64,000 bases of DNA from Antitrichia curtipendula. Taxonomy: Eukaryota; Streptophyta; Bryopsida; Hypnales; Leucodontaceae. The stretch is from assembly GCA_951230915.1 (NCBI GenBank), contig OX579642.1, forward strand, positions 6,324,001 through 6,388,000, written 5' to 3'. Below are positions 48,076-60,536 of the stretch, piece by piece. A program made the position numbers and the translations under genes. The notes beneath the pieces were generated by a model. It was not told the DNA's origin and did not search any database. It saw nothing but the letters and a program-made list of their open reading frames with translations. Every line of letters begins with the position of its first letter. The stretch's first letter is position 1.

Positions 48076-48984
48076 CCCCTAAAGTTCCTTGACTATGTTA
48101 TCACCAAAAACGCTCAAAATCTGCCATTTTGAGTACAAGTACCAAATTTTTGAAAAAGAATCATTTTTGGACACCTGTAGCCATATGATCTTGTAGTACG
48201 CTAGATTGAAAAGATGTGGAAAAAATTTCAGAACTTTCTACCGTGTAGATTGCAAGATGTTAGCGTTTGAAGTTACAAAAATATTTTTTTGGTCCCTGCG
48301 AAAAACCGGGTAGTTGCACTTCACAAGGTCACATTTGTATGAAAAAATTTCCAGAATTGTTGTTCTTCTTTGGATTCATTCTTGAAGACAAGTTGGCTAC
48401 ATGCTTGAAAAATTTCACATCATTTGAAGTTGTACAACATATAGGAAAAAAATAATAAGTAGGAAGAGGTAGAAAATGATTCAAAATACATAATTGTTAA
48501 CAATTTATTTATGGAATTAAAAAATGACAATCACAATGGTTACACTGTTTTTAAATTTTTCCAGAATTATTGAAAATTGAGTAAAATATAAAGGACTTCA
48601 AATTTTATTTTAGAGTAGAGAATCTAGAACTACTTGCAAACTAAAGCACCTCATAACTTTTGACTCATTGATCAAAATGGAATGATTAATAGCTTTCTTT
48701 GTATATATAAATTTCAAAAAAAATTTCCCTACAAAAGTGGTTTTTTCTCTAAAAAGGTGATTTTTTCAGATCTGCCCGAATTGCTCAATTTGAGAAACAA
48801 ACCACATACTAGGCCATAACTTTCAACTCACATTTCCAAATGTCTTTTAATTTAGTCCATATGAAAGATATTCCTCATCCACACTTTGTATTAAAATTTC
48901 AGCCTAAAATATGCAAATCTCCACTCACAAGTACCTGCCCAAGAAAATTATATTGCCAAAAAATGCAGCTTGGGCCTTTAGGAG
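48076..48984. mobile_element. TTAA-flanked element, subfamily B inverted, 909 bp, with a matching unfilled site
   Basis: TTAA at 48072-48075 and 48985-48988. Left end CCCCTAAAGTTCCTTGAC; right end ...TTGGGCCTTTAGGAG. The flanks join, without the element and with a single TTAA, at 4400-4560: GACATGTGAGTTTTTTCC, TTAA, AATGTTGAAAGGCAAAAC there; GACATACGTGTTTTTTTC, TTAA, then after the element TTAA, AATGTTGAAAGATAAAAC here. This is direct evidence of insertion with duplication of TTAA. Confidence 0.92.
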
Positions 48985-48988
48985 TTAA

Positions 48989-50187
48989 AATGTTGAAAGA
49001 TAAAACTTCACCTTTTGGAAGGACTAGAAAAGCCTATATTTTGAAGTTTAGGCACATTGAACTTGCAACTGGTAGGGATATTCACTCTAATATTTTGGGA
49101 CAATGTACTTTAACAAGTTAAACATAAGATCATACGTTAGTTTTGTTGAAATATAAATATTGATGAATCCCTTGAAGACCAATAATAGTTTAATTATACA
49201 TTTATAATACATTTTTATAATTTTGAAAATCTAGACTATTCTTGGTCTTCAAGGAATTACAATAAAGCTTTAAATTTTGAGTTAAAAATAATAATTTAAA
49301 AATTACAAGTATTAAATCTAAAATTATTTTTGAAAAAGAATTTAATTTTTTTTCTTTAATTTTATTGATAAATATTGATTAATACAGAAGTAGATCCAAC
49401 TGTATTTGTAAGATCAAATTCAATGGATTATGTTTACAACTTTTATTTAAAAGTTTTCATTCAGTTATTATTTTAATTTTTATAATTATAATATATTTTC
49501 AATCTTTTTTTCAATTTGGAATATTCTTTGGTCCTTGAGGTATTAAGATAAATGGGGCCAAGTAATCTTGTCCCGTTGATTTGTTAGTGTAATGATTGTT
49601 TTGGGAGTGTAACAAGTTCACTTACAAAACCACTTCTTTAAACCATCCATGTCATGTGTTCATCTCATGTCAAATATATTTTTTCATGGCCAACATAAGA
49701 ACGTATAAAGTCCTTAGAATTGAAAAAGCTATGTATTACCTCCTTTTATGTTGATCTAAACAATTTACAATCCTTTATTCTATGAAATCTAGGAGATAAT
49801 AAGTCTTTAATGCAAAAGATTTTTTTTTATCATGGTTTGCTTTTGTAGTGAAATTTTATATTGTACATTTCACAAAATGTAGTTTATTTATTTTGTACCA
49901 ATTAAAAAAAAAAAAATCTAAAAATAAGTTGACCACATATGGGTCCTTTTTTCAACTTACATTTGTATATATGACTAAGTTAGTATGGCTTGTGGATGAC
50001 GTCTTCATCCAAATTTTCAAAACTATAGAGACTATAAGTTTTATTCAAAAAGACAAAGCTTCTAGTTCAAATTTAAGTAGTCACATCAAAGATTTTGTTA
50101 CATAAAATTATGTGGAAAAAATCAAAACAAAAAAGGCTAAATTTAAAATTCTATAGCTAAAACTAGCATATTTCTTCTTTTGCCTCT
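48989..50187. other. Repeat DNA up to the assembly gap, no gene
   Basis: The first 120 bases are the right flank of the insertion above. An end-like GGTCCTTGAGG before TTAA (49542-49545) may be a decayed right end. Otherwise AT-rich. Confidence 0.4.
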
Positions 50188-50387
50188 NNNNNNNNNNNNN
50201 NNNNNNNNNNNNNNNNNNNNNNNNNNNNNNNNNNNNNNNNNNNNNNNNNNNNNNNNNNNNNNNNNNNNNNNNNNNNNNNNNNNNNNNNNNNNNNNNNNNN
50301 NNNNNNNNNNNNNNNNNNNNNNNNNNNNNNNNNNNNNNNNNNNNNNNNNNNNNNNNNNNNNNNNNNNNNNNNNNNNNNNNNNNNNNN
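50188..50387. other. Assembly gap (200 N)
   Basis: Exactly 200 undetermined bases. The round length suggests a placeholder of unknown true size. Confidence 0.99.
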
Positions 50388-51743
50388 AAAAGTTTTGTCC
50401 ATTAAAGCAATTTTATTTTGCAAATTTATGACATATTAATAATTTTGCAAACAATTAGTCATTGGTAATTTGCAGTACCTTCAATACTATTTGAAATTTG
50501 GCCATTACACACGTTTACACAACTTTATTTCTAAGAAGGAAAAAAAATTATATTGATAAACAATATGTGAATATAAGCACTTGATGCATTTGGTTGATTA
50601 ATTCCATAAAGCAAACAAAAAGCACCAAGCACTAGTTTTCACCTATAGATTACAATATCCCATAATGTTGTTGTCATGGCTAGATTACAATGCCCAATGC
50701 CACATGAATCTCATATATTATTATAGTAGTTGAGTTTGATTCTTCATCAAGTCCTTTGTCACAAACAAGTATTTTTTTCCTTTAAGATTTATCTATATTA
50801 TTGCCTAATGAGAAATTAATAAAATATTTGTTATTATTATAACTGATGAAAATGAATTATTGCTATTAAGTATGGCAATATATAAATAAGGTACTACAAT
50901 TCTCTTACTATCTATAACATATGGAGTTTTTCTTTTGAATTTCTAAAGGAAATTAATTTATTTTAAAATAAATAATCATTGCACACTCTTGAATATTATA
51001 ATATATATTGATATGAGCAATAATCATGTATTTAAGCATATAAGTAATTGAAGTCAATACGTGATAAATGTATTTGAAATTTTATGAAATGATTTAAAAA
51101 GTTCTCGATATTAAAAGTTATCGCTAATTGTCTTGACTTTTTAAATTTATAAGTTGCTCTATATGGAATTAACAATTCTATTTATTCTACACTAGCCTCT
51201 CACAAAAAATTAACAAGACTCAAAATAGTTGAAACAATTAAATATAATCCTACACGTTTGAAACGGATTATGTTTGATGGTCTTCTAGGTTTCATACAGA
51301 AAATAAAAATATGAAATAATCTATTTTTTATATTTTTATTTTTGTTTCTTTGTATGGTTTAAAATATAATTGATATTAAAATGAAATATTACCTTTCTAT
51401 ATATGTATATTTATCAAGTTTAATGCAATTTTATAGCTATATATGAATTTTGACTTTCAGAATGATAATTTTTGCTTATTAAGTCTACCTTTAAAATAAA
51501 CCAAAAAATATATCATGCTCATCTTCACGGCCACTCATCACACTTCGAAAAATGAATAAACTTTTTAAACTATTTTATTATTGCATATTAAGACTAAGAC
51601 TCAAAATGTATTGTTTCTATGGTAAAAAATTTCAAGGTTTTGGATTGCAATTGTAATGTTTTGAAGGTGCAATCATTTATTTTTAAGTCAAATCTAATTC
51701 TACATATGAATCTAGATATGGGCTATACTTCAAAACCTCCGGA
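50388..51743. other. Very AT-rich DNA, no gene
   Basis: No repeat ends or coding frames recognised. Confidence 0.4.
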
Positions 51744-51789
51744 TATACATGACAAACAACTAACAATTGTTAGTTGTTTGTCATGTATA
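51744..51789. repeat. 46-bp perfect palindrome without spacer
   Basis: Left half starts TATACATGACAAACAAC and ends ...TAACAA at 51766; the right half is its exact reverse complement. No loop. It could extrude a cruciform, or be the fused ends of an inverted duplication. Confidence 0.95.
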
Positions 51790-51974
51790 ACAATAATTGA
51801 TTATGTTGGTCATTATAAAGAAAGTGCACTCTACCTCCTTTTGTTTGTTTGCGCAAAAGGTAGTCAACTTAAAGGCCAAATAGTTTGAATGACATGTAAG
51901 TGTGCTATCCTCAATGAGAGTATGACTAGTGAGCAAGAAACTCCATAGTTTCAAAATAAATAGAATTAGATTAA

Positions 51975-52379
51975 CCCATTAAGGACCGGTCGACCATTCT
52001 ATGGTTGATTTGGGTCCTTTTTGGTTTGTAGAGAGAGCATGTCAATGAATTTGATGACGTGGCAAAGGGGACGGGTATAGGGAATTGGGAAGTGAAGAGT
52101 TTAGGACAATAACTAGGCCAATCTAAGGTGGCATGTGGCCAGAGGGTTGAAAAAACCAAAACAACAGGGGCTGAAATTACACCAAGATTTGCTAAAAATT
52201 CCTGCTTTACAACACACCTTCACCAAAAATTTCAATACTAAATCCTATATCATGCGCAACACTTATATCCATACGGTTAGATCTCTGATAGGCACTTGCA
52301 TTCAAAAGTTTTAAAATTGCTTCCAATTGGCCATACAAAGGATTGCCCACCCCCCAAATCAACCACGGTCCTTAATGGG
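51975..52379. mobile_element. TTAA-flanked element, subfamily D, 405 bp
   Basis: TTAA at 51971-51974 and 52380-52383. Ends CCCATTAAGGACCG and its inverse (CGGTCCTTAATGGG, allowing one mismatch). It shares its right TTAA with the next element. Confidence 0.85.
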
Positions 52380-52383
52380 TTAA

Positions 52384-52925
52384 CCCCTAAAGGACTAGAT
52401 TGAATACATTTTTGGCACAAATTGCCAAAAATTGTCACTTTTTAGATCAATGAAAACTAAAGTTTTTTTTAGGCTCAATCATACAACTTTGTACTTGATT
52501 ACCGTAGGAATGTTAAGATTTTTTTTCAAAAACTTAACCCTGAGGATTGAAATGGATAATACCATTTGAAGTTAGAAGAATTTTTTTCATTAATTCTGCT
52601 AGACATAGTCATTAGACTTTAACTCCTCCTAGAATGAGATTATGGTTTGTAATTTATAGTGGCATCCTATATGGGTTACATACCAAATTTCAAAGGTAGA
52701 GGAGAATTTTTGCACATGCTGCCCAAAGTTGCGCATCTTGCAAGAAAAAAATAAGACAACATAACTTTTGATCCAAGAACCCAATTTAAAAAATAATTGT
52801 ATTCTTGCCTAGGGATGAATGTCTACACTTTGTTTAAAAATTTCAAAAAGATCCATTCAAAATTGACTTCATAGGAACCTACCCCCAGTCATTGGTTATT
52901 CAACAACCATCTGATCCTTTAGGGG
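52384..52925. mobile_element. TTAA-flanked element, 542 bp, sharing a TTAA with its neighbour
   Basis: Left TTAA 52380-52383 (also the right flank of the preceding element) and right TTAA 52926-52929. Ends CCCCTAAAGGACTAG and inverted CCCCTAAAGGATCAG. The interior is loosely like subfamily A (CATAACTTTTGATCC, CCTACCC). Confidence 0.85.
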
Positions 52926-52929
52926 TTAA

Positions 52930-54159
52930 AGAAGTTTGAGTATACAAATAATTTTGAATCTCTACTAATATCAAATTCTAACCCATAGGTAAGGATTTCT
53001 CATAAAAGCCTCTAGTTGGTTTTGGATACACCTGTAATCACCAAGTTGAGAATTAACAATTTATTCATATGTCTTCTAGAAATACAACCTACAAGAGCAT
53101 CAAATTTTCCATTTATTACTTATCCTGGAAGAATTCTTTGTGGTTTTTAGCTGTATTTTATTTAGTGGCAACTCTCATGTTACCTATTGGTCCATAGCTC
53201 CTTGATTCTTAAATTTTATTCCCTTCTTTTGTGCAATTGTGATTGATGTTATTTTTATAAAGTAATTTTAAAAATTACATTAAATAAAATATAAAATAAG
53301 AAGATCTAGAATCAATTTTTAGTAAACTATTATTTCCAACCAAAAACAAAATAGTTTAAAATTAGGAGGCATGATCATATGCTTATATAGATGATTTTAG
53401 GTGTAATTATTGTACCAATACATAGCATGAATAATGAATTTGAACATAGTAAAGACATGAGCTTATCATCCCTATAAAGTTTGTACAGTTGTATTCTAAA
53501 TAGATAGTGACTCATAGTGCTCATTTTGAATTCAATGATTAATTCAAAATGTAGTTAATTTTTATTTTGATACCCCCCCTTTCCAACCGTAATTATATTT
53601 TCTAGACCAACTTGTATGGGCAAACAATATGGATTGATATTTTATAATTTTATATATGTATTTCTTATATGTATCCATAACCATATTTGTACCATATCGT
53701 ATCCCCTATCATATTTCAAAATGTTTGTATCCCATATCTTGTATCAATATCTGCAATTATTTTCAACATCGATGATGTCAAAGAGGTGTGTGTTAATTGA
53801 AACCAAGTGTATTGCATCTTTTCAGTGGATAGTCACTATAGGCACTAAGTATCGATTAATGACAGAGAATCCCTCCATATAAAATATAAGTGCAAATGTT
53901 CATCCTTAGAATTTTGTGTGAAAAGGGGAGATCTTGTACAAAACTTTGACCTCCAATGAGTGTTCTTGGATTTATTTTAAGCAAATGATTCACACCGTAT
54001 CAAAAAGGATGATTTCCACAGTGACCATATTGGCATTCCAAGGTTAAGGTAGACCAATTCATTTCCACCAACTACCTAATTCCATCATCCTACTTTTGGC
54101 CCCAATTCTACCATAAACTTCATTCAAATTTTTTAATTTTTTATGGCAACATCACTACT
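52930..54159. other. AT-rich DNA; partial C-run repeat, no gene
   Basis: A CCCCCCC run at 53573-53579 followed by CCAACCGTAATT and many GTATCC/CCATAT words to about 53770 matches the left half of the C-run/G-run repeats. No gene. Confidence 0.45.
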
Positions 54160-54163
54160 TTAA

Positions 54164-54384
54164 CCCTTAAACAATGAGCCAGTCATTGTGAAAATCATTT
54201 GTTTGGGTACTGTGTAAATTGTTGGCTTAAAAAAAATTCAAAAGCATTCATTGAAGACAAACTATTGTGGAAGACCTTTCCTTTTCATATAAAAACTGGA
54301 AGATGAATAGTTGCAATTTTGTCCTACATGGAGAGATTTTTTGTCATTCATTGGCTAGAAAACGTCTTCTGTGCCGTTCATGGG
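54164..54384. mobile_element. Short TTAA-flanked element, 221 bp
   Basis: TTAA at 54160-54163 and 54385-54388. Ends CCCTTAAACAATGAGCC and inverted CCCATGAACGGCAC: a partial match. The right TTAA is shared with the next element. Confidence 0.55.
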
Positions 54385-54388
54385 TTAA

Positions 54389-55333
54389 CCCCTAAAGGAC
54401 CAAACACCGTTTTTTTGACAACATAGCGTTTTGGGGCAGTTCACCACAAATGGAATTTTTATTTTTTTCTTTGAAATTTTCACACAAGATGTGCCCAAGG
54501 AGTAGCTTTAGGGCCCAACAATTTTCATAACTTTTGACCACATGGTTAAAAAGTTATGGTATGATATGTAGTTTTCATTGTTCGGCAGGCAGCCCGGGCA
54601 GCAAAAAAAACTTCTTTAAAAATCATTTTCTAGAGAAATAAAAATTTGAAATTGGTTCTCTAGATTTAAGTGCACAAGGAAAGCTTTGAATCATTCCACT
54701 TTGATTTATGGGATGAAAGTTATGAGGAATTTTAGTTGTGGGTAGTTTGCGGGTAGTTATGAAATCTCTACTCTAAAATAAACTTTGAAGTCCTTTATTT
54801 AACTCAATTTTCAATATTTTTGGAAAAAATAATAAACACAAGGTGTAGATTTTTTATTACAACATTACAATTGTTTGGATTGGCATTTTTCAATTCAATA
54901 ATTAAATCCTTAACAATTTAGTGTTTTGAATCATTTTCTACTTCTTTCTACTTACTATTTTTTTCCTATATATTGTACAATTCCAAATGATCTGAAATTT
55001 TTCAAGCATGTAGCTAACTTGCTTTGAAGAATGAATCCAAAGAGTTACCACCATTTTGGACATTTTTTCATACAAATGTGACCATGTGGAGTGCAGCTGC
55101 CCGGTTTTTCGCAGGGACAAAAAAAGGGTTTTTGTCACTTCAAATGCTAATTTCCTGCAATCTACACGGTGGAAATTTCTGAAATTTTTTCCACATCTTC
55201 TGAAACTAGTTTACTACAAGATCCTACGGTTATATGTGTCCAAAAATCTTTTTTTTCCAGAATTTGGTACTTGTACTAGAAATGGCAGTTTGGGAGCGTT
55301 TTTTGTGAAAACATAGTCAAAAACCTTTAGGGG
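54389..55333. mobile_element. TTAA-flanked element, subfamily B, 945 bp (best reference copy)
   Basis: TTAA at 54385-54388 and 55334-55337. Ends CCCCTAAAGGACCAAACACC and inverted CCCCTAAAGGTTTTTGACTATG: ten perfect terminal bases. The interior has no frame above 86 codons. It aligns with 33139-34053 in the same orientation and with 48076-48984 and 58489-59423 inverted. Confidence 0.88.
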
Positions 55334-55337
55334 TTAA

Positions 55338-56461
55338 TGCCAACAAGGGGTAATTTGTTTATTCTTTAATGGTGAATACTTAAATACCATTGAATACATG
55401 GAAAGGCAATTACGAGTTGTTTATAGGACATTTATGACTCCACTCTATGAACGATTTTGTAGTTTCAAGTTAAAAAACTTTAGAAATTCACAAAAATTAT
55501 AACTTTAATCGAAAATGTATAATTCCACTTGAATTTCATTTCATTTTTGAAACAAGCACACACCTCTAAAAAACATATGTAACCAAGATATGCAGATATC
55601 TAATTGGGGTGATAACTGGCTTGTTGTTGTTAATGATTTTCCTTATGTGTAGATAACAAAATGGAAATTTGTAAATGAATAATATCATTGGAATGATGGG
55701 CAAGGATGAACGATGTGATTTGGTGTACACACTGTGACAGTGAGACTGTGAAGCTCAGCGATAAGCTTCCGCATCCTCCAAGTACTTCCCTGGCTTTGAA
55801 AATTTGCAACTCAAGTACTGGGATCTGACATTTTGTTACTGAAGCGACTTGTCGCAAGAGCTGAAGTGATATGATGATTTTTGGCAAATAATGAGCTTAA
55901 CTTGATTGCACGAGTAGTACTCCATCTCGTGAAAGGAGATGGATGACAACATAAATTATAATTTAGCCCTTAAGTTTGCCAAGTTTACTTGAACAAGTAC
56001 GACATTGATGCCTCAAGTTTCACGTGTTAATACTTACTATAACATAATTGGAAGAGGTGATTTGTGCAATGCTCATTTCATCCAAACATGCTTGAGTGAT
56101 TGAAAAAATTGGTACCTTAAAAAGATTAAGCTTAAATTGGAGTCTCTAAAGGTGTTTTAGAATGTAGAATGGCAATGCAATATTGAATGTGTTCTATTTA
56201 TTTTTCAAAACATCTATTAATAGATATATTATGTGATCATATTTTTTTTAAGTCATTTGTAAATCAATTCAACTTAGAAGGCCCCAATTGGCTATGACTC
56301 TAGCTCCAAAGCAATTTACTAAATAGTGGTCATTTTGAACTTATAATTTTGAACTTAAAGGATTTTTTTGAAAAAATCACAAATAATCAATGGACAATCA
56401 CTTTTTAAATGAATTTTCAAAGTTTGGCTTCAATTTCTTTTGAAAAATATGGGTTAATGTA
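55338..56461. other. Intergenic DNA, no gene
   Basis: A slightly GC-richer patch at 55700-55890 has a minus-strand frame without a recognisable motif. Otherwise AT-rich. Confidence 0.4.
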
Positions 56462-56871
56462 AGGTAGGAGGCTCTTGAATCGTCCATCTAAGGACTGATC
56501 TACCTTTTCCATATGCTTCCTTAATCGGTAGTATTTTAATTCATTTTTCAGAGATAGAAAAATAGACGAGGAATCTAATACAAGTGGTTTCATATTTTTT
56601 TGAGCAATATTGAATTAGTTATGAATTTTCAAAGGAGATGTATCGTAGGTCCCTATTTGTGACCCTAGGTCTTCTATAAACTGCTGACTTGCAAGATGGG
56701 AAAAAGCAAAGCCGATGATTGGCTGGGACCCCTTTATTTCTAATTCATTCATAGCACTATAGCAGTCAATTTAAGGATCACTTTGTTCCATTTAAAGATC
56801 ACCTTGTTCCATTCAAGAGCCATTTATAGGGGCGGTTCTTAATGCCCGAGTGATTTCAGAGCCTCCTACCT
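56462..56871. mobile_element. 410-bp TA-flanked MITE, copy 3
   Basis: TA at 56460-56461 and 56872-56873. Ends AGGTAGGAGGCTCTTGAATC and inverted AGGTAGGAGGCTCTGAAATC. Differs from copy 2 by scattered substitutions only, so both moved fairly recently. Confidence 0.9.
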
Positions 56872-56873
56872 TA

Positions 56874-58484
56874 GTAGTTGATTCAACGTCTAAATACAAT
56901 CTATGGATCATATTTTACAACTATTGTTTGAAAGTTGTCATTAAATTATTATTCTAAGTTGTCTTTAATAATATGTTTTCACAATTTAAAAAATTTGGAC
57001 TCCCCCCAATCCTTAAGGTGTTAATATTTCAAATATGAACTTAATTAGTGAAGCAAAGCTAGTTTGAAATTTATATTTTATTAAATTGAATAACTCTTTG
57101 CAATTTCAAATTGAGATACAATTTTACTTTTTGCTATAAAATTTATACCAATGACAATTCTCTACAAAACTAACAAATATTTTTCACAATGAATCTAAAT
57201 CTATAATCTCATATAATGAATTTGTAAGACTGAAACATCACTTCTAGATCAATTTAGCTTTTAATCTTAAGTCCACATTCAATGAAATTAATTGAAATAA
57301 AAAATTTCTATATTAACTACTAAAAGTATGTGGAGACTTGAGGCCAAATTTATTTTAAATATTTTGTAATAAAGCAAGGCTAAAACTTGGGGAGTTCACT
57401 CATAGTATCCATTAGTAACCACGTACAAACAAAATTTTGAACCCCCTATATACTTTTTGAATTTTGAATTAAATAAAATAACAAATTTTCCTACTTTGAA
57501 AGTTTATGTTTTGAATTATTGATATTTTTATTTGTTAATAATAATTAGTTACAAATTTTTGAAGTAAAAAGATACACTATAAAATTGAAAAATGACTTTC
57601 ACACCCCTATATTATATAAGAAAGAATTGTATAAAAATTATATAAAAAATTCCTAAAAATAGCTCTCTATTGAAAGCTCATTTTGAGTTAAATATTGATT
57701 CAATGGTCATCTAAATGTGTTCTCTATAATTATTTGAGTTGAAAAACATGCCATTTTAGTTCATTTTCAACCTCTTCTAGAAATCATATCATATTTTATT
57801 TGAGTTGGAAATTTTGGCAATAGAAACCTATAATCATCATTAAACAATGCTCAAAATTTTAGGTTGAAATTATAGTTTATTAGAAACCACTTGTTTGCAC
57901 GTGGTTTGTTGTAGTATAACTAAGTGCACCCCCGAGGATTAAAATCTTCATCATTATTTTTTATTAACCCTATTGTATAATATTTTTTCTTACCTTGTTC
58001 AAAAAATTTATAATATTTTAGAATGAAGAGCTCACAAATGATCATACTCCTTGAATTTCAAAACAAGTTTTTATTAGCCCTTTTCAGAGATGATGATTTG
58101 TCTTTTATAATTCTTAAAAATTGATAGAAAATAAAATCAATTTTCGTACAATTTAAAAAATAAATGACCTTGATTTGAACATAGAAATATCATTTTTTTA
58201 ACATCACTATTATTTAACATTTTAGAAAGTAACATCAATTAAGTAATGATATACAATATTGAAAGCATTAAAGCACAAGAAAAAAATGTACTTAATAAAA
58301 TTCCAAGTGCCATGAAAATAAAGTGCTTGATTGAACAAAACCTTTAGAGGAGATATATTAAAATATAAATCACATGACAAATGTTCTAAAGAAAAACTCC
58401 CATAATTTAATGACAGTTGAAAGAAATAATTTAACTAGTTCCATATTTATGACCAACAAAAATTATCTACCCTACATTTTGATC
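56874..58484. other. Very AT-rich DNA, no gene
   Basis: The first 60 bases resemble 39740-39840 and 49380-49440 (TAGATCCAAC, GATCATAT, CAACT-TTGTTTGAAAG), an older dispersed repeat into which this MITE copy inserted. No coding content. Confidence 0.4.
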
Positions 58485-58488
58485 TTAA

Positions 58489-59423
58489 ACCCTAAAGGAC
58501 CATGACTGTGTTTTAAAAAAACAAAACGCTCCAAAACTGCCGTTTCTAGTACAAGCACCAAATTCTTGAAAAAAAAACACCATTTTCGACACATGTAATC
58601 ATAGTATCTTGTAGTATGCTGGTTTGAAAAGACGTGGAAAAAATTTCAGAACTTTCCACCATATAAATTGTCAGATATTAGTGTTTAAATACGCAAAAAA
58701 ATCCTTTTTCTGGATCTGAAAAAACTCATGCACTTGCACTTCACAAGCTCACATTTGTATGAAAAAATGTCTAAAATGGTGGTGCTTCTTTGGATTCATT
58801 CTTCAAAGCAAGTTAGCTACATGCCTGAAAACTTTTGGATCATTTGGAATTGTACAATATATAGGGAAAAAAATAGTAAGTAGAGAAAAGTAGAGAATGA
58901 TTCAAAAAACAAAATTGTTAGGAATTTAGTTATGGAATTGAAAAATGCCAATCCCAATGGTTGAAATGTTGCAATAAACATTCTACATCCTATGACTTTA
59001 TTTTTATTTTTCAAATATTGAAAATTGAGTAAAATAAAGAACTTCAAAGTTTATCTTAGAGTAGAGAATCCATAACTTCCTACAAACTAGAACTCCTCAT
59101 AACTTTTGACTCATTGATCAAAATGGAATGATTCAAATCTTTCCACGTATATATAACTCTAGAAAAATAATTTTACATTTTTGTTTTAAATTTTTTATTT
59201 TTTATTTTAGTTGTCCGGATTGCCCATATACAGAAAACAAACCTCCATATTAGGCCATAACTTTGACTTATATTTTCAAATGTCATGAAATTTAGTACAT
59301 ATGAAAGGTATTCCTTATTCCCATCTTCTATTACAAATTTCAGCCTAATACATGCAATATCCAATCACATGTACTTGTCCAAAATTTCCGTATTGCCAAA
59401 AATGCATTCTAGTCTTTTAGGGG
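58489..59423. mobile_element. TTAA-flanked element, subfamily B inverted, 935 bp
   Basis: TTAA at 58485-58488 and 59424-59427. Left end ACCCTAAAGGACCATGACTG; right end inverted CCCCTAAAAGACTAGAATGC. The interior is the reverse of 54389-55333. Confidence 0.85.
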
Positions 59424-59427
59424 TTAA

Positions 59428-60530
59428 GAAAGTTTATAAGAAAGATTCTAAGTCTAATCATAAAGTTCAAACCATTCAGCTATATAAACACTGTCCAAAA
59501 TGCAACATCCACATTTAACATTTTTTCCTAGATATTGATTACATAAGATGTACACCATCAAAACATGAATTCCCTGATTCTTAATACTTTTAGAAACAAT
59601 AGTTTGAAAATTTATAACTTATTCAGATAGTTTCCAAATAGTTCTTGCTAAAGTGAGTTGGAATATTCTTTCAATTTCCAATAAAATCTAAACAAATTAA
59701 CTTAGATTTGATCCTCAAAGGACAAAGTTTTTTTCAAGAAAAAATGTAAAAAAATTGCCCATTTTTGGTGGATTGGCAAAACTTGAAAAGTGATTTTAAA
59801 AAAATCAAACCATACAAAAATGGTGTAGACATTTATGTAAATGTGAAAAACAATTCAATCCCATAAAATTTAGGTTGTCGTTTGAGTAGATAGTGAGGGA
59901 CAGGTTCATTTGAATGAAAATAAAATTTTCATTTTTCATATCTCTTCTGACCCTTTAAGAAAAATTTCAATTTTAAAATTCAGAATTTTCATTTACCCCA
60001 CCCCCCCTGTCCACCCCCAACAATGCTAGGATGTGAGCGTGTGAGCGTGAGCCTAAGAGTGGTGAGCAGGGATTGTGTGAGCATAGAGCCTAGAATTTTA
60101 AAATATGTTGTAGCTTATTTTTTTAAATTCATAAAAATATTAAAAGACTAATATATTTTCAAAAAAATTAAAAATATGACCTATTACCGCAGTACCCATG
60201 ACCGTGCATTTTAGATTTAAAAGCTACACAAGTTGATATTATTGCATGTTTTGAAATTTAAATCACGTTCTAAAAGGCCATCTTAGGGTGGATTTATCAA
60301 ATGAAAATATAATTAATTTAGAGGCAATTCTAAAGATGAGAGGAAGACAATTGCAATGAAAATACAATATGATATAGAACATTGTGTACATAATAAAATA
60401 TTCTTTTGTTATAGCAAAGAATATATATTCGAATATGAGTATAATATTTTGCTATTAGAATTTGGGAATTTTGAAGATAATATTTTGATACTATATATCT
60501 ATTTTATATCATGCTAATATGTATCAACTA
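59428..60530. other. AT-rich DNA, no gene
   Basis: A possible orphan end at 59708 (TTGATCCTCAAAGGACAAAG), a CCCCACCCCCC stretch at 59997-60010, then the 4810-5030-type repeat. Confidence 0.4.
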
Positions 60531-60536
60531 ACTTGC

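Noticed and set aside
50163..50431. Open frames across the gap
   Set aside because: Open only because the 200 N bases contain no stops.
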